Positions 26,353 to 36,379 of a DNA stretch of 64,000 nt are shown here, in pieces (position 1 is the first letter of the stretch; every line of letters starts with the position of its first letter). The stretch is from the NCBI GenBank assembly GCA_030602885.1, contig JAUVYV010000013.1:1-64000 (forward strand). Reading direction: 5' to 3'. This stretch comes from Phycisphaerales bacterium. GTDB taxonomy: Bacteria > Planctomycetota > Phycisphaerae > Sedimentisphaerales > Anaerobacaceae. Position numbers and translations under genes: made by a program. A model generated the notes under the pieces. That model did not search any database. It was not told the DNA's origin and worked only from the letters and a program-made list of their open reading frames with translations.

Positions 26353-27358
26353 AAAGACCGAGACACCCAGCCAGGGGACGCCCCTGGAGCGAGTGATTGC
26401 ACAGATAGAGAAACAGTTCGGCCAGGGCGCGATTATGCAGATGGACGAACATCAGTACGCCAGAATAGAGGGCATTCCCACCGGCTCACTTTCCCTGGAC
26501 CTCGCACTCGGCGGTAAAGGAATTCCCCGCGGCCGTGTAACAGAGCTCTTCGGGCCGGAATCATCCGGCAAAACAACACTGGCACTTCATGTCATTGCCA
26601 GCGCTCAGAGAGCCGGCGGCGTCGCCGCCTTCATCGATGCCGAGCACGCACTCGACACCACCTGGGCAAAACGCCTGGGCGTCGATGTAAACAGTCTGCT
26701 CGTTAGTCAGCCCGACACCGGAGAACAGGCGCTCAATATAACCGAAATGCTCATCCGGTCAAACTCCGTTGACGTAATCGTGATCGACTCTGTAGCCGCC
26801 CTTACACCGGCAGCGGAAATCGAAGGAGATATGGGCGATGTCCACGTCGGCCTACAGGCCCGGCTGATGAGCCAGGCTATGAGAAAACTCACCGCCGTCA
26901 TAGGCAAGAGCAAGACTGCCCTCATCTTCATCAACCAGATCCGAATGAAAATCGGCGTCATGTTCGGAAACCCTGAAACCACACCCGGTGGAAGGGCGCT
27001 CAAGTTCTACAGTTCCGTGCGAATCGACATCAGACGCATCACTACCATAAAGGATGCCGGAAACGCCGTCGGCAACAGGGTAAGGGCCCGAGTCGTCAAA
27101 AACAAAATCGCCCCGCCCTTCCGTGATACCGAATTCGATATAATGTTCGACAGCGGAATCAGCTACGAGGGTGACCTTATCGATATGGGAATGACCTGTG
27201 ACGTTGTCCAAAAGAGCGGCGCCTGGCTAAACTACGGCGACATCCGGCTCGGACAGGGCAGAGAAAAGGCCAAACAGTATCTGCTCGAAAACAATGACCT
27301 GTGCGAGGAGTTAAAAAACAAAATCCTCATCGCAAAGGGCCTGGTGGAAGAAAACTGA
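26339..27358 (+). CDS. recA: Recombinase RecA
   Basis: 339 residues, standard size. It has the Walker A motif GPESSGKTT, the [12 protein letters not shown] Walker B region, the LMSQAMRKL and [17 protein letters not shown] segments (loop L1 and filament contacts) and [12 protein letters not shown]. The strand-exchange and SOS co-protease functions follow from the family. No LexA-type operator is evident, since the gene starts inside thpR and would be read from the upstream promoter. Confidence 0.98.
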   Translation: MAKAKKTETPSQGTPLERVIAQIEKQFGQGAIMQMDEHQYARIEGIPTGSLSLDLALGGKGIPRGRVTELFGPESSGKTTLALHVIASAQRAGGVAAFIDAEHALDTTWAKRLGVDVNSLLVSQPDTGEQALNITEMLIRSNSVDVIVIDSVAALTPAAEIEGDMGDVHVGLQARLMSQAMRKLTAVIGKSKTALIFINQIRMKIGVMFGNPETTPGGRALKFYSSVRIDIRRITTIKDAGNAVGNRVRARVVKNKIAPPFRDTEFDIMFDSGISYEGDLIDMGMTCDVVQKSGAWLNYGDIRLGQGREKAKQYLLENNDLCEELKNKILIAKGLVEEN

Positions 27359-27413
27359 CGGCACACAAAGGCAAAACCGTCTGCACTCACGCTTGGAAGT
27401 TTCCGGAAGGTAT

Positions 27414-30137
27414 ATGGCACTTACCGCAAAGCAGATAAGGACTGGTTTCATAGATTTTTTTAAGGGCAAGGGTCACAAGTTCATCCCGAGCTCACCAATT
27501 GTCCCCGTCGGCGACGAGACCCTTCTTTTCGCCAATGCGGGGATGAACCAGTTCAAGGATATCTTCCTCGGACTCAAGGCCCCCGAATGCCCGCGGGTCG
27601 CGAACAGCCAGAAATGCCTTCGTGTCAGCGGTAAACACAACGACCTCGAGGAAGTTGGAAAGGACAGCTATCACCACACCTTTTTCGAGATGTTAGGCAA
27701 CTGGTCGTTCGACGATTACTTCAAGGCAGAGACCATCGAATGGGCCTGGGAGCTTCTCACAAACGTATGGCAAATTAATCCCGACCGGTTGTGGGCCACG
27801 GTTTTTGCAGGTAACCAGAACGAGGGACTGCCCGCCGACAGCGAGGCAGCCGGACTTTGGACGAAAGTGACATCTATACCTGCCGAGCGAGTGCTTCGAT
27901 TCGGGAAAAAGGACAATTTCTGGGAAATGGGTGACACCGGCCCCTGCGGGCCCTGCAGCGAAATACATATCGACCTCGGCCCCGACGCATGTGACAAAAA
28001 GGACGTTCCCGGCCACAAGTGCGCTGTCAACGCCGGCTGTGCGCGATTCATCGAGCTCTGGAACCTCGTCTTCATACAATACAACCGCGCCGAAGACGGT
28101 AAGCTCGGCTCACTGGGCGCAAGATACGTCGATACCGGTGCAGGTCTGGAAAGAATCGCCGCGGTCCTGCAGGCCAAGAAAAGCAACTACGACACCGACC
28201 TGTTTATGCCGATAATCGAAGCGACTGCCGAAATGACCGGCCACAGATACACTGCACAACTCAACAACAAAACCGACAATGCATTCAGAGTCATAGCAGA
28301 CCACATTCGCGCGCTCACCTTCGCCATAACCGACGGCGCAATACCCTCTAATGAAGGCAGGGGTTACGTCATCCGCCGCATACTTCGCAGGGCCTCCCGA
28401 TTCGGCCGAGAGCTTGGTATGCACGAGCCGTTCATCTATAAGCTTGTCCCTTCGGTCGTCGATTGTCTCGGCGGTGCCTTCGGCGAACTAAATACGCGCG
28501 CCGATTACGTCGCAACAGTCATAGAATCCGAAGAGGCAAGTTTCGGCAGAACGCTCGACCGCGGCCTTGAAATCTTCAACGAAGCCGCCGAAAAGACAAA
28601 AAAAAGAACCGACAGGACAATCAGTGGCGACGATGCTTTTCAGCTCTACGATACCTACGGTTTCCCGCTCGACCTGACCGAGCTTATGGCCGCCGAGCGC
28701 AACCTCAAGGTCGATAAGGAAAAATTTGATGAGCTGATGGAAGAGCAGAGGGCCCGCGCCAGAGCTGCCCAGAAAAGCGCATCGTTGATAGTGACTTTGG
28801 GTGATGTTGAGCTGCCCTCTACCGAAGACCTGCACAAATACAGAACAGACCATTGCCAGGCCGCCGTCACCGGCTTTATCGAAGAGGGAAGCTTCAGAGA
28901 CCAAGGTCGTCTCGACATGGGCAGCGAGGCCGGCGTGGTTCTCGACCGCACCTGCTTCTATGCCGAGGCCGGCGGCCAAGTCGGCGACTGTGGTACAATC
29001 GAATCGCCCGGCGCAAAGTTCATCGTCGAGACTACAGCCAAGATAGCCGACTGTGTCATACACCACGGAAAGCTCGTCGAAGGAATGCTCACTGTGGGCG
29101 ATACCGTAAATGCCGTCGTCAGCAAAGACAGGAACTCAATCAGAAAAAACCACACCGCTACTCATCTGCTCCAGTGGGCCCTCCAGCAGGTGCTGGGCAA
29201 ATCAGTCGCCCAGCAGGGTTCGCTTGTCTGCCCCGATTATCTGCGATTCGACTTTACCTATCCAAAGGCAATGACCGCCGACCAGAAACAGCAGGTCGAA
29301 AAGCTCGTAAGGGACAAAATCACAGCAGACCTGCCCGTCACCTGTGCCGTGCTGCCAAGAGCCGAAGCCCAAAAGCTCGGCGCAATGGCCCTGTTCGGCG
29401 AAAAATACGGTGACGAAGTTCGGGTTGTAGCAGTCGGCACCGACTGCGAAGACGACCTGCAGCAGGCATTCAGCAAAGAGTTCTGCGGCGGCACCCACAT
29501 CGACCGAATCGGTCGTATAGGCAGCTTCAAGATAATCAAAGAGGAGAGCATCTCCGCCGGCGTACGAAGAATTACCGCAATGACCGGCTCACCCCTGGCG
29601 AGATACCTTGAGGATAGAAGCGCAATTGTTGATGAGTTATCGGTCATGCTCAAGGTGCCCGCCGAAGAAATGGTCACAAGAATCGGTAAGCTCATGGAGG
29701 AAAACAAGAAGCTCGCCAAGCAGCTCAAATCCGCATCGCGACAAGATGGTGCAGACATCCTGGGCCAGGCCAGAGCACTTCTGGGCAAATCTGAAAAGGT
29801 GGGCGATAGTTCCATAATTGTCGGACAGTTGCCGCCCACAAATGTCGAGCAGGCCAGGGCCGCAATCGATATGCTCAAAAAGAAAGCAAAGTCGGCAGCT
29901 ATAGTCCTCGGCTTTGCCGACGGTGACAAAGCAACCCTGCTGGCCGGCGTCACCGACGACCTCGTCAAAAAAGGCCTTAAGGCGGGCGACATAATAAAAC
30001 ATATCGCACCGATAATCGACGGCGGCGGGGGAGGCAGACCACAGATGGCTCAGGCAGGCGGAAAAAATCCCGAGAAAATCAGTGATGCCCTTACCAAGGC
30101 CGCCAATATGATAAAGCAGCAGCTAAGCAGTATGTAA
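27414..30137 (+). CDS. alaS: Alanyl-tRNA synthetase
   Basis: 907 residues from the ATG at 27414, preceded by GGAAGG. N-terminal class II core: FFKGKGHKFIPSSPIVP, LFANAGMNQFKDIFLG, ALTFAITDGAIPSNEGRGYV. Editing domain: NHTATHLLQWALQ (HxxxH) and FCGGTHIDRIG (Cys and His ligands). The C-terminal coiled coil and DHHA1 part end the protein. Complete and normal. It lies 55 bases after recA. Confidence 0.97.
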   Translation: MALTAKQIRTGFIDFFKGKGHKFIPSSPIVPVGDETLLFANAGMNQFKDIFLGLKAPECPRVANSQKCLRVSGKHNDLEEVGKDSYHHTFFEMLGNWSFDDYFKAETIEWAWELLTNVWQINPDRLWATVFAGNQNEGLPADSEAAGLWTKVTSIPAERVLRFGKKDNFWEMGDTGPCGPCSEIHIDLGPDACDKKDVPGHKCAVNAGCARFIELWNLVFIQYNRAEDGKLGSLGARYVDTGAGLERIAAVLQAKKSNYDTDLFMPIIEATAEMTGHRYTAQLNNKTDNAFRVIADHIRALTFAITDGAIPSNEGRGYVIRRILRRASRFGRELGMHEPFIYKLVPSVVDCLGGAFGELNTRADYVATVIESEEASFGRTLDRGLEIFNEAAEKTKKRTDRTISGDDAFQLYDTYGFPLDLTELMAAERNLKVDKEKFDELMEEQRARARAAQKSASLIVTLGDVELPSTEDLHKYRTDHCQAAVTGFIEEGSFRDQGRLDMGSEAGVVLDRTCFYAEAGGQVGDCGTIESPGAKFIVETTAKIADCVIHHGKLVEGMLTVGDTVNAVVSKDRNSIRKNHTATHLLQWALQQVLGKSVAQQGSLVCPDYLRFDFTYPKAMTADQKQQVEKLVRDKITADLPVTCAVLPRAEAQKLGAMALFGEKYGDEVRVVAVGTDCEDDLQQAFSKEFCGGTHIDRIGRIGSFKIIKEESISAGVRRITAMTGSPLARYLEDRSAIVDELSVMLKVPAEEMVTRIGKLMEENKKLAKQLKSASRQDGADILGQARALLGKSEKVGDSSIIVGQLPPTNVEQARAAIDMLKKKAKSAAIVLGFADGDKATLLAGVTDDLVKKGLKAGDIIKHIAPIIDGGGGGRPQMAQAGGKNPEKISDALTKAANMIKQQLSSM

Positions 30138-30269
30138 TCGATTCTCAAACAGCCGTTCCGCCGGTCGATATGCGATTTCTGTCTTTTTTGCCATTTTTCA
30201 CTTGAAGAAACAACTGCTCCTCGCGTCATATATATTAGAGCGCATTAACAGACCAAGGGAGCCCGGTAA

Positions 30270-31328
30270 ATGCAAGACAATCGTCCGGATGCAAAACCTG
30301 CTGATTCTTTCATAAGGTTCGCCTGCACATTCTGCGGCCAGAAAATTCGCGTCACCGCAGCACACGCCGGCAAAAAAGTCAAATGCCCGAAATGCAAAAA
30401 CGCAATCGTCGTCCCGGAGACTCAGATAATAGCCGACCTGCTGACGCCAAACCCCGCCGTCGATACCGGAGAAGCTAAAGAGAAATCACCCCTGACTTTC
30501 CTCGACACCCCGCAAAAAGCCCGGCCCGCAACCGAGCCAACTGATACGGCCGAGCGGTACGGCGACTCCGACCCGGCCTTGCAAGACCAAAATATGCTCC
30601 TGCTGGGATACCGAAGGTCTGAGCCGAAGCCTCCACCCGAACGCAAACTCTTCTGGGTTATCGACATTTTCCTCTATCCGACCAGCCCGTTGTCTTTGGC
30701 GCTTATCGCACTTTGCCTAACGGTGCCTCTCATAGTCCGCATTTTGCTGCTGGCCAGCGGTCCATTCATCTTAATAACCTTTTGGTTTGGTTGGATCATA
30801 GTCATAATGCTCTACGTTTATGCCTTTTGGTACTTCTCTACAAGCATTCGCCAAAGCGCCGAGGGCCAACTGCGAGCACCCAGCGCCGTCACCGACGTGC
30901 CGGGTCTACGGGAGATGTTCGGGCAGTTATTCAGGGCGATTGTTTGTTTACTCTTTTTCTTCCTGCCGATGATCGTTTATTACAGGCGCACACAAACAAT
31001 CGATACGGTTTTCTGGTTACTGTTTGGTCTTGGGGTCTTCCTGTTTCCAATGGGCCTGTTGGCCATAATCGTTCTCGATTCCTTCACCGGCCTTAATCCC
31101 ATCTTCCTGATTGGATCGATATCCAGCGCGTTTCTACCATACTGCTGCCTGGTCGCCATCTACTTCGGCCTCGGCTGGTTGCTCGTGAGGATTGGACCAC
31201 TCTGGAAAGAATCGCGCGAATTGGCCTATATATCTATTGCAGGAATCTTTTACCTGCTGCTCGTCGCAGGACATCTTCTGGGCAGGTTCTTCTTCCGATA
31301 CCAGGAAAAGCTAAACTGGAACCTCTGA
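30270..31328 (+). CDS. Zinc-ribbon multi-pass membrane protein
   Basis: 352 residues. A four-Cys ribbon (FACTFCGQKI, then KVKCPKCKN) at residues 13-42 is followed by a low-complexity linker to about 125 and then about six hydrophobic helices. The architecture is common in planctomycetes; function unknown. The ribbon lies N-terminal and presumably cytoplasmic. GGGAG 8 bases before the ATG supports the start. Confidence 0.75.
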   Translation: MQDNRPDAKPADSFIRFACTFCGQKIRVTAAHAGKKVKCPKCKNAIVVPETQIIADLLTPNPAVDTGEAKEKSPLTFLDTPQKARPATEPTDTAERYGDSDPALQDQNMLLLGYRRSEPKPPPERKLFWVIDIFLYPTSPLSLALIALCLTVPLIVRILLLASGPFILITFWFGWIIVIMLYVYAFWYFSTSIRQSAEGQLRAPSAVTDVPGLREMFGQLFRAIVCLLFFFLPMIVYYRRTQTIDTVFWLLFGLGVFLFPMGLLAIIVLDSFTGLNPIFLIGSISSAFLPYCCLVAIYFGLGWLLVRIGPLWKESRELAYISIAGIFYLLLVAGHLLGRFFFRYQEKLNWNL

Positions 31329-31432
31329 CTAAGACAGTGTCATTCCAGCGTAAGCGGGAATCCACTACATCGCGAACTTTCGGAAAGTCTGCTATGACAG
31401 AATGTCGCTTCTGAAACTCCCCGGCAGCCTGC

Positions 31433-32761
31433 TCAATCCTGCTGCCGAATCCGCACGCTCCTCGCGTGAGCATCAAGCCCCTCAACCTCGGCCAAACGAA
31501 TAATATCCTCAGCACTCGCCGCCAATTGCTCCTTACTGTACTCGATGATGCTTATCGACTTGACAAAGTCGTTGCTCGTCAGCGCACTCGAAAACCTCGC
31601 TGTTCTGCCTGTTGGCAGTGTATGACTTGGTCCGGCCCAGTAATCGCCTACGGCGACAGGGCTGTAATCGCCGATGAATATGGCCCCAGCATTTGTGATC
31701 TTCTCTGCGGTTATTGTGCTTTGTTTTCCGCAGTGAATCTCCAGATGTTCGGTGGCGAATTCGTTTGCACATTCGATGACACTATCCATACTGTCGAAGA
31801 CAGCAATCCTGCTGAAGTTGAGCAAACACTCTATTGTTTGTCTGGCTCGAGTTAGTTCTTGAACTTGTTTCTTGAGTTCATCGAGAATCTGTCTGCCTAG
31901 GGCCTGCGAATCGGTTAGCACAATTCCGCTTCCAGGATCATGTTCGGCTTGGCTCAACATGTCCGCAGCTACCCAGGCCGGATTAGCCTCTTCGTTGGCG
32001 ATAATAAGGACCTCGCTTGGCCCCGCGATAGAATCAACGCCGACATAACCATAGAGAATTTGCTTGGTGGTTTGTACCCATTTATTCCCGGGCCCCACGA
32101 TTTTGTCCACCTCGGGGATAGTCTCTGTCCCAACTCCCAACGCGGCTACCGCCTGAGCACCGCCAATACGATACACTTCTCTGATTCCTAATTCTTGACA
32201 TACGGCGAGGGTAACCGGATGTATTGAGCCATTGTGTCTGGGCGGGGAGACCACCACTGTCTCTTTGACTCCGGCCACCTGCGCGGGCACGGCCGTCATA
32301 ATCACCGTCGAGGGTAGCGGCGCTGATGCTCCCGGCACGCAGATCCCAACCCTGCTCAGCGCTACATACTTTATCCCCGGAACCTCTTTCATTTCCGACT
32401 TGTTGAGAATACAGATACTTTCTTGGTACTTTCGCACGTTTTCTATTGCCTGCTGGATTGAACCCATCAGCTCAGGGCTATCCGCTGTGACCCCTCTGTG
32501 AGCATTCTCCAATTCGTCTGTAGTGATTCGGAATTCTTTAGGGGTTAGTTTCACACCATCGTAGTCTTTCGTGAACCTGACCAGAGCTTCATCGCCCTCG
32601 CGGACCACTGCATGGAGAATCCCTCGTACTTGCCCGATCTCCTCGGAGTCACGTTCAAACCTTGCTGCTTTCGTTATGGACGCGCGAAGCACGCCAAGCT
32701 CACCGGAAAAGCTCTCCGTGATCCCTTCAACGATCAGTATTCTGTCGAGTTCGTCGCTCAC
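31433..32761 (-). CDS. hisD: Histidinol dehydrogenase
   Basis: 442 residues, normal length. HisD landmarks: GICVPGASAPLPSTVIMTAV, KIVGPGNKWVQ, GPSEVLIIANE, DMLSQAEHDPGSG (zinc ligands Gln and His), EHLEIHC and HTLPTGRTARF. It makes the final two oxidations of histidine synthesis. GTG start with AAGG upstream. It is the last gene of a minus-strand run that begins with aconitase; no other his gene is near. Confidence 0.95.
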   Translation of the reverse strand: MSDELDRILIVEGITESFSGELGVLRASITKAARFERDSEEIGQVRGILHAVVREGDEALVRFTKDYDGVKLTPKEFRITTDELENAHRGVTADSPELMGSIQQAIENVRKYQESICILNKSEMKEVPGIKYVALSRVGICVPGASAPLPSTVIMTAVPAQVAGVKETVVVSPPRHNGSIHPVTLAVCQELGIREVYRIGGAQAVAALGVGTETIPEVDKIVGPGNKWVQTTKQILYGYVGVDSIAGPSEVLIIANEEANPAWVAADMLSQAEHDPGSGIVLTDSQALGRQILDELKKQVQELTRARQTIECLLNFSRIAVFDSMDSVIECANEFATEHLEIHCGKQSTITAEKITNAGAIFIGDYSPVAVGDYWAGPSHTLPTGRTARFSSALTSNDFVKSISIIEYSKEQLAASAEDIIRLAEVEGLDAHARSVRIRQQD

Positions 32762-32792
32762 AATCTGTGCCTTGCCTTCAGTCCTTTTGTTT

Positions 32793-32817
32793 TGTGCCTT
32801 GGTGCCTTTGTGGCGGA
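32793..32817. repeat. Short repeat-like spacer between hisD and the secreted protein gene
   Basis: GTGCCTTG followed directly by GTGCCTTTG and TGGCGGAG. Strings of this type recur between genes in planctomycete genomes, to my recollection; a genome self-comparison is needed to confirm. Confidence 0.3.
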
Positions 32818-32821
32818 GTTT

Positions 32822-33643
32822 TTATCTTCCGAAGTTCCCGTGGTTGTAAACCCGTATCGCTCTTTGCAGAAGCAGACAGTATTCACCTTCGTATTTTGTC
32901 ACAATCCCGGCCACCTTGAATCGCACCCGATTCGCGCTGCTTGACGCCTGACGCTGGGCCTGCTCCAGAACCCGGCACGGCAAAAGTCTAAACCAAACCC
33001 GCTGCATACCCTGACCCAGACCATCCAGCTCTAAGAAAAGACCTGCGCCTCTGGCAACCACAAAACCCGTCCTGTCCAACAGCACCGAATCGGCCTCCGC
33101 TGCCAAACCTTGTCCCGACTGCCCTGCTCGCACGAACTCATTTTTCCACAGCTTGGCCATTACCTCATCGGGTATGTTCAATATATCATTGGGAGCGTTA
33201 ATTGTCGCCTCAGGTGCTCCCTCCTGCTTTGTCTGAGCGACTTGCGATTGCTTATCTGCCTTTGTCAGCGGCAGAAAATAAATTGGGAACACAAAATTCC
33301 TCTTCCGGTACTCTGTTATCTTGCCCCATAGCCGATATCTTGCATCAACCCGATTGCCCGCGTCTGTCGCCATCCGTTCCAGCGACGCCGAAGCCAGCAC
33401 CTCAAGCCCTTGACCCGCCTTGATAACGCCCTTGCCGTCGCTCAAATCCGATTCGAAAACAAAGCGCCATCCCCCATTGCCTCCTCTCAGCTTGCCGTCA
33501 ATACCGCCGAATACAAAACCGTCCTCCAGAACCTGTCCCGGCTGCGACTCCTGCCCACATACTGCAGCGGCCCCGGAGCATATCCAAATCACAAAAGCCG
33601 GTATTATGACCATTCCGTTTGTCATCGAGCGTCGTATCAACAA
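32822..33643 (-). CDS. Secreted protein of unknown function
   Basis: About 273 residues. A signal peptide (MVIIPAFVIWICSGAAAVCG) is followed by a soluble domain rich in strands; the C-terminal half contains FKVAGIVTKYEGEYCLLLQRA, suggestive of a small beta-barrel. I do not recognise a family. AAGGAG lies 8 bases before the TTG at 33643, which I take as start; the GTG at 33652 overlaps that site. It follows the LOG-protein gene almost without gap. Confidence 0.7.
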   Translation of the reverse strand: MLIRRSMTNGMVIIPAFVIWICSGAAAVCGQESQPGQVLEDGFVFGGIDGKLRGGNGGWRFVFESDLSDGKGVIKAGQGLEVLASASLERMATDAGNRVDARYRLWGKITEYRKRNFVFPIYFLPLTKADKQSQVAQTKQEGAPEATINAPNDILNIPDEVMAKLWKNEFVRAGQSGQGLAAEADSVLLDRTGFVVARGAGLFLELDGLGQGMQRVWFRLLPCRVLEQAQRQASSSANRVRFKVAGIVTKYEGEYCLLLQRAIRVYNHGNFGR

Positions 33644-33644
33644 G

Positions 33645-34169
33645 CTAAGCACTCCTTCTCAAAATCTCCACCGCCTCTTTGGGCTCACTAACCTGCTGCA
33701 CGCAACTGCTGCCGTCGGGATCATCTCGCGAAACAAGACCCACCAGCGGCTTCCAGAACTCACCTAAAAGTATAATCGGCTTGTCCGCCGAGAAAAAGCC
33801 CTTGTTTTTTAGCTCCCAAACCTTCGCTAATTCCAGAAGCGTCCCTGTCCCGCCGGGCAGAACAACGTATCCCTCGCCCAGCCCGATAAGCATATCCAGC
33901 CGCTCCTCAAGCGACTTGGTCACTATCTCACGACTTACATATTCATTGGCCCTGCCGCCGCCAAATGCCGAGCACGTTACACCCGTGACCTCACCGCCGG
34001 CTTCAGCCGCCCCCTTTGCACATGCCAGCATTGTTCCCCCATACCCGCCGTTGGCAACGGCGAACCCGGCTTGTGCCAGAGTCCTGCCCAGCTCGTATGC
34101 CAGCTCGTATGCCTCATCCCCTGCTCTGGCTCGGCCCGTGCCGAAAACCGCTATCGTCTTCTTATCCAT
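33645..34169 (-). CDS. LOG-family nucleotide-binding protein
   Basis: 174 residues with the Rossmann fold of the LOG/lysine-decarboxylase-like family: IAVFGTGRA at the start, GGYGGTMLACAKGA, and the diagnostic VVLPGGTGTLLEL (PGGxGTxxE) near 105. Characterised relatives hydrolyse nucleoside monophosphates to free bases; the substrate here is unknown. It overlaps the aconitase stop by 8 bases. Confidence 0.88.
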   Translation of the reverse strand: MDKKTIAVFGTGRARAGDEAYELAYELGRTLAQAGFAVANGGYGGTMLACAKGAAEAGGEVTGVTCSAFGGGRANEYVSREIVTKSLEERLDMLIGLGEGYVVLPGGTGTLLELAKVWELKNKGFFSADKPIILLGEFWKPLVGLVSRDDPDGSSCVQQVSEPKEAVEILRRSA

Positions 34170-36135
34170 CTGACTTCTTGAGCGTGTAGTTCAACAATCC
34201 CGCAGAAAGCAGAATCTCTCTGTCCCTTTGCGAAAGCACAAGCTTGCCTACAAACTCATACTTACCCGTCTTTTCTTTCACCTTAACCTGCTCGCTGCTC
34301 TCTATCGCCGCAAGCAGCCCTTCAATTATCAGCTCGTCGTCCTGACCGATTCTATCGTAGTCGCCCGGTTCGGCAAATTCTATGGGCACTATGCAAAAGT
34401 TTATCAGATTCGCCTTATGAATCCGTTCGATGCCCTTGGCTATCACTGCACGAACACCCAAATACATTGGACAAAGCGCCGCGTGCTCTCTCGACGAACC
34501 CTGACCATAGCTCTGTCCCGCCACCACTATCCCCGCCACACCCTTCTTTTTCAGCTCAAGTGCCCGCTGCGCGAATGTGGCTTTGCCTTCTTCGTTGAAG
34601 CAGTTGAAGACCACTTTCGCATACTCGCCGACATTCGACCGCAGTTTCAAAAACACACCCGCCGGCATTATGTCGTCCGTCGTTATCCTGTCACCGACTT
34701 TTAGCAGAACAGCCCCTCGCAGATTCTCCGGCAGCGCCGTCGGCACCTCGGGCACGACTATCGTCGCCCCTCGTACAACCTCCGCTTTGGCTGCCTCCGC
34801 TTCCGATAGCGGCGGCTCTATCATATCGTCATTGATGATAAACTCATCCGGCAATTCGACTTTAGGGTACTCTATTCCGAACAGTCTCCCCAGCTCTCTC
34901 GGGTCCGTGATTCTGCCCGTCAACGCTGATGCAGCCGCCGTCTCCGGGCTGACCAGATACACCTGGTCACCCTTTGTCCCGCTTCTGCCCGCGAAATTCC
35001 GGTTAAATGTCCGAAGACTCACCACCCCGTCCGCCGGCGAAAACCCCTGCCCTATACAGGGCCCGCACGCCGATTCCAGTATCCTTGCGCCCGCCGATAT
35101 CAAATCCGCCATCGCCCCGTTTCTCGCTAGCATATTCAACACCTCCCTGCTGCCCGGCGCCACCGCAAACTCAACCATCGAATTCACTTTTCTGCCCTTC
35201 AGCACCGCCGCAACCATCATCAAATCCGCATAGCTCGAGTTCGTACAGCTTCCTATCACGACCTGGCCCACCTCTGTCCCTGCGATTTCCCCAACCGTCC
35301 TGACGTTATCCGGCGACGACGGACACGCCGCTAATGGCTCAAGCTCGCAAAGATCTATCTCTATTACACGGTCATATTCGGCATCCGCATCCGCTGCCAG
35401 CGGCTGATAATCCTTCTCTCGCTTCTGGGCCGCCAGAAATCTTCTTGTCTGCTCGTCACTGGGAAAAATGCTCGTCGTTACACCCAGTTCAGCCCCCATA
35501 TTTGTGATAGTCGCCCGTTGCGGAACCGAAAGTGTCTCTACGCCAGGCCCGAAATATTCAACCACCCACCCGACGTTGCCTTTAGTTGTTAAAATGCTCA
35601 GCAGCTTCAGGATAACATCCTTGGCAGCCACCCAATCGTTCAATTGCCCCGTCAAATTGACACCGAGCACCTTCGGACAGGTCAGGTAAAAAGCCCCACC
35701 AGCCATAGCTGCCGCCACATCCATTCCCCCGGCGCCTATCGATAACATCCCTATCCCGCCGCCGGTCGGTGTATGAGAATCACTGCCTAACAGCGTCGCA
35801 CCGCCCTTGCCGAATCGCTCAAGATGAACCTGATGACAAATCCCATTGCCCGCACGCGAGTGATATACCCCCGATTTCGCAGCTACCGTCTGAAGATACA
35901 GATGGTCGTTATGGTTCTCAGGCCCGAACTGACTCATATTGTGGTCGATATAGCTCACCGACAAATCAGTCCTTACCCTGCCGACCCCCATCGACTCGTA
36001 CAGCAGAAATGCCGTCGTCCCTGTCGCATCCTGCGTAAGCGTCTGGTCAATCCGAATCCCAATCTGCTCACCGGCCGCAAGTCGGCCCGCGACCAGATGA
36101 TTCTCCAGTATCTTGTGAGCAAGCGGCCTGCCCAA
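34162..36135 (-). CDS. Aconitate hydratase
   Basis: About 657 residues, aconitase of the ~640-residue bacterial class. Cluster Cys ligands: VIGSCTNSSYADL, then ESACGPCIGQG. Substrate residues: GSDSHTPTGGGIG and the swivel-domain GQSYGQGSSREHAA. It interconverts citrate and isocitrate. AGGAG lies 7 bases upstream of the TTG at 36135 (encoding M-G-R-P-L-A-H), which I prefer over the longer frame from 36156. First gene of the run with the LOG protein, the secreted protein and hisD. Confidence 0.93.
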   Translation of the reverse strand: MGRPLAHKILENHLVAGRLAAGEQIGIRIDQTLTQDATGTTAFLLYESMGVGRVRTDLSVSYIDHNMSQFGPENHNDHLYLQTVAAKSGVYHSRAGNGICHQVHLERFGKGGATLLGSDSHTPTGGGIGMLSIGAGGMDVAAAMAGGAFYLTCPKVLGVNLTGQLNDWVAAKDVILKLLSILTTKGNVGWVVEYFGPGVETLSVPQRATITNMGAELGVTTSIFPSDEQTRRFLAAQKREKDYQPLAADADAEYDRVIEIDLCELEPLAACPSSPDNVRTVGEIAGTEVGQVVIGSCTNSSYADLMMVAAVLKGRKVNSMVEFAVAPGSREVLNMLARNGAMADLISAGARILESACGPCIGQGFSPADGVVSLRTFNRNFAGRSGTKGDQVYLVSPETAAASALTGRITDPRELGRLFGIEYPKVELPDEFIINDDMIEPPLSEAEAAKAEVVRGATIVVPEVPTALPENLRGAVLLKVGDRITTDDIMPAGVFLKLRSNVGEYAKVVFNCFNEEGKATFAQRALELKKKGVAGIVVAGQSYGQGSSREHAALCPMYLGVRAVIAKGIERIHKANLINFCIVPIEFAEPGDYDRIGQDDELIIEGLLAAIESSEQVKVKEKTGKYEFVGKLVLSQRDREILLSAGLLNYTLKKSDG

Positions 36136-36179
36136 TTTCAGACTCCTTACGAGCAAAATCTAAAGCACGTTAGTTTAGC

Positions 36180-36379
36180 ATAGATGGACTGCGAAAACAA
36201 ATGTTCACCGCAGATTATCCTCCGGAGGGTGCACTTCACCCCCATCAGGTTGTGTAGAGGACTTTCACCTTCAGGTTTACCCGCCACTCCGTCTGGCGGG
36301 TTATCAAACATACTCGGCACACTAAAAAAAGGCCGCTTCAAGAAGCGGCCTTTTCACTTAGCAGTCAGTCATATTACGC
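36180..36379. repeat. Structured intergenic region before aconitase with imperfect repeats and hairpins
   Basis: Contains two imperfect direct copies of ACTTcACC..TCAGGTT (about 36233-36255 and 36261-36278) and a perfect 8-bp stem ACCCGCCA/TGGCGGGT at 36279-36301 with a 7-base loop. The xer terminator follows at 36324. No coding frame is credible. Confidence 0.45.
36324..36354 (-). terminator. Strong, probably bidirectional terminator after the xer gene
   Basis: GGCCGCTT at 36331-36338 pairs with AAGCGGCC at 36343-36350 around CAAG. On the minus strand the stem is followed by seven Ts (36324-36330 read as complement); on the plus strand by TTTT. Confidence 0.8.
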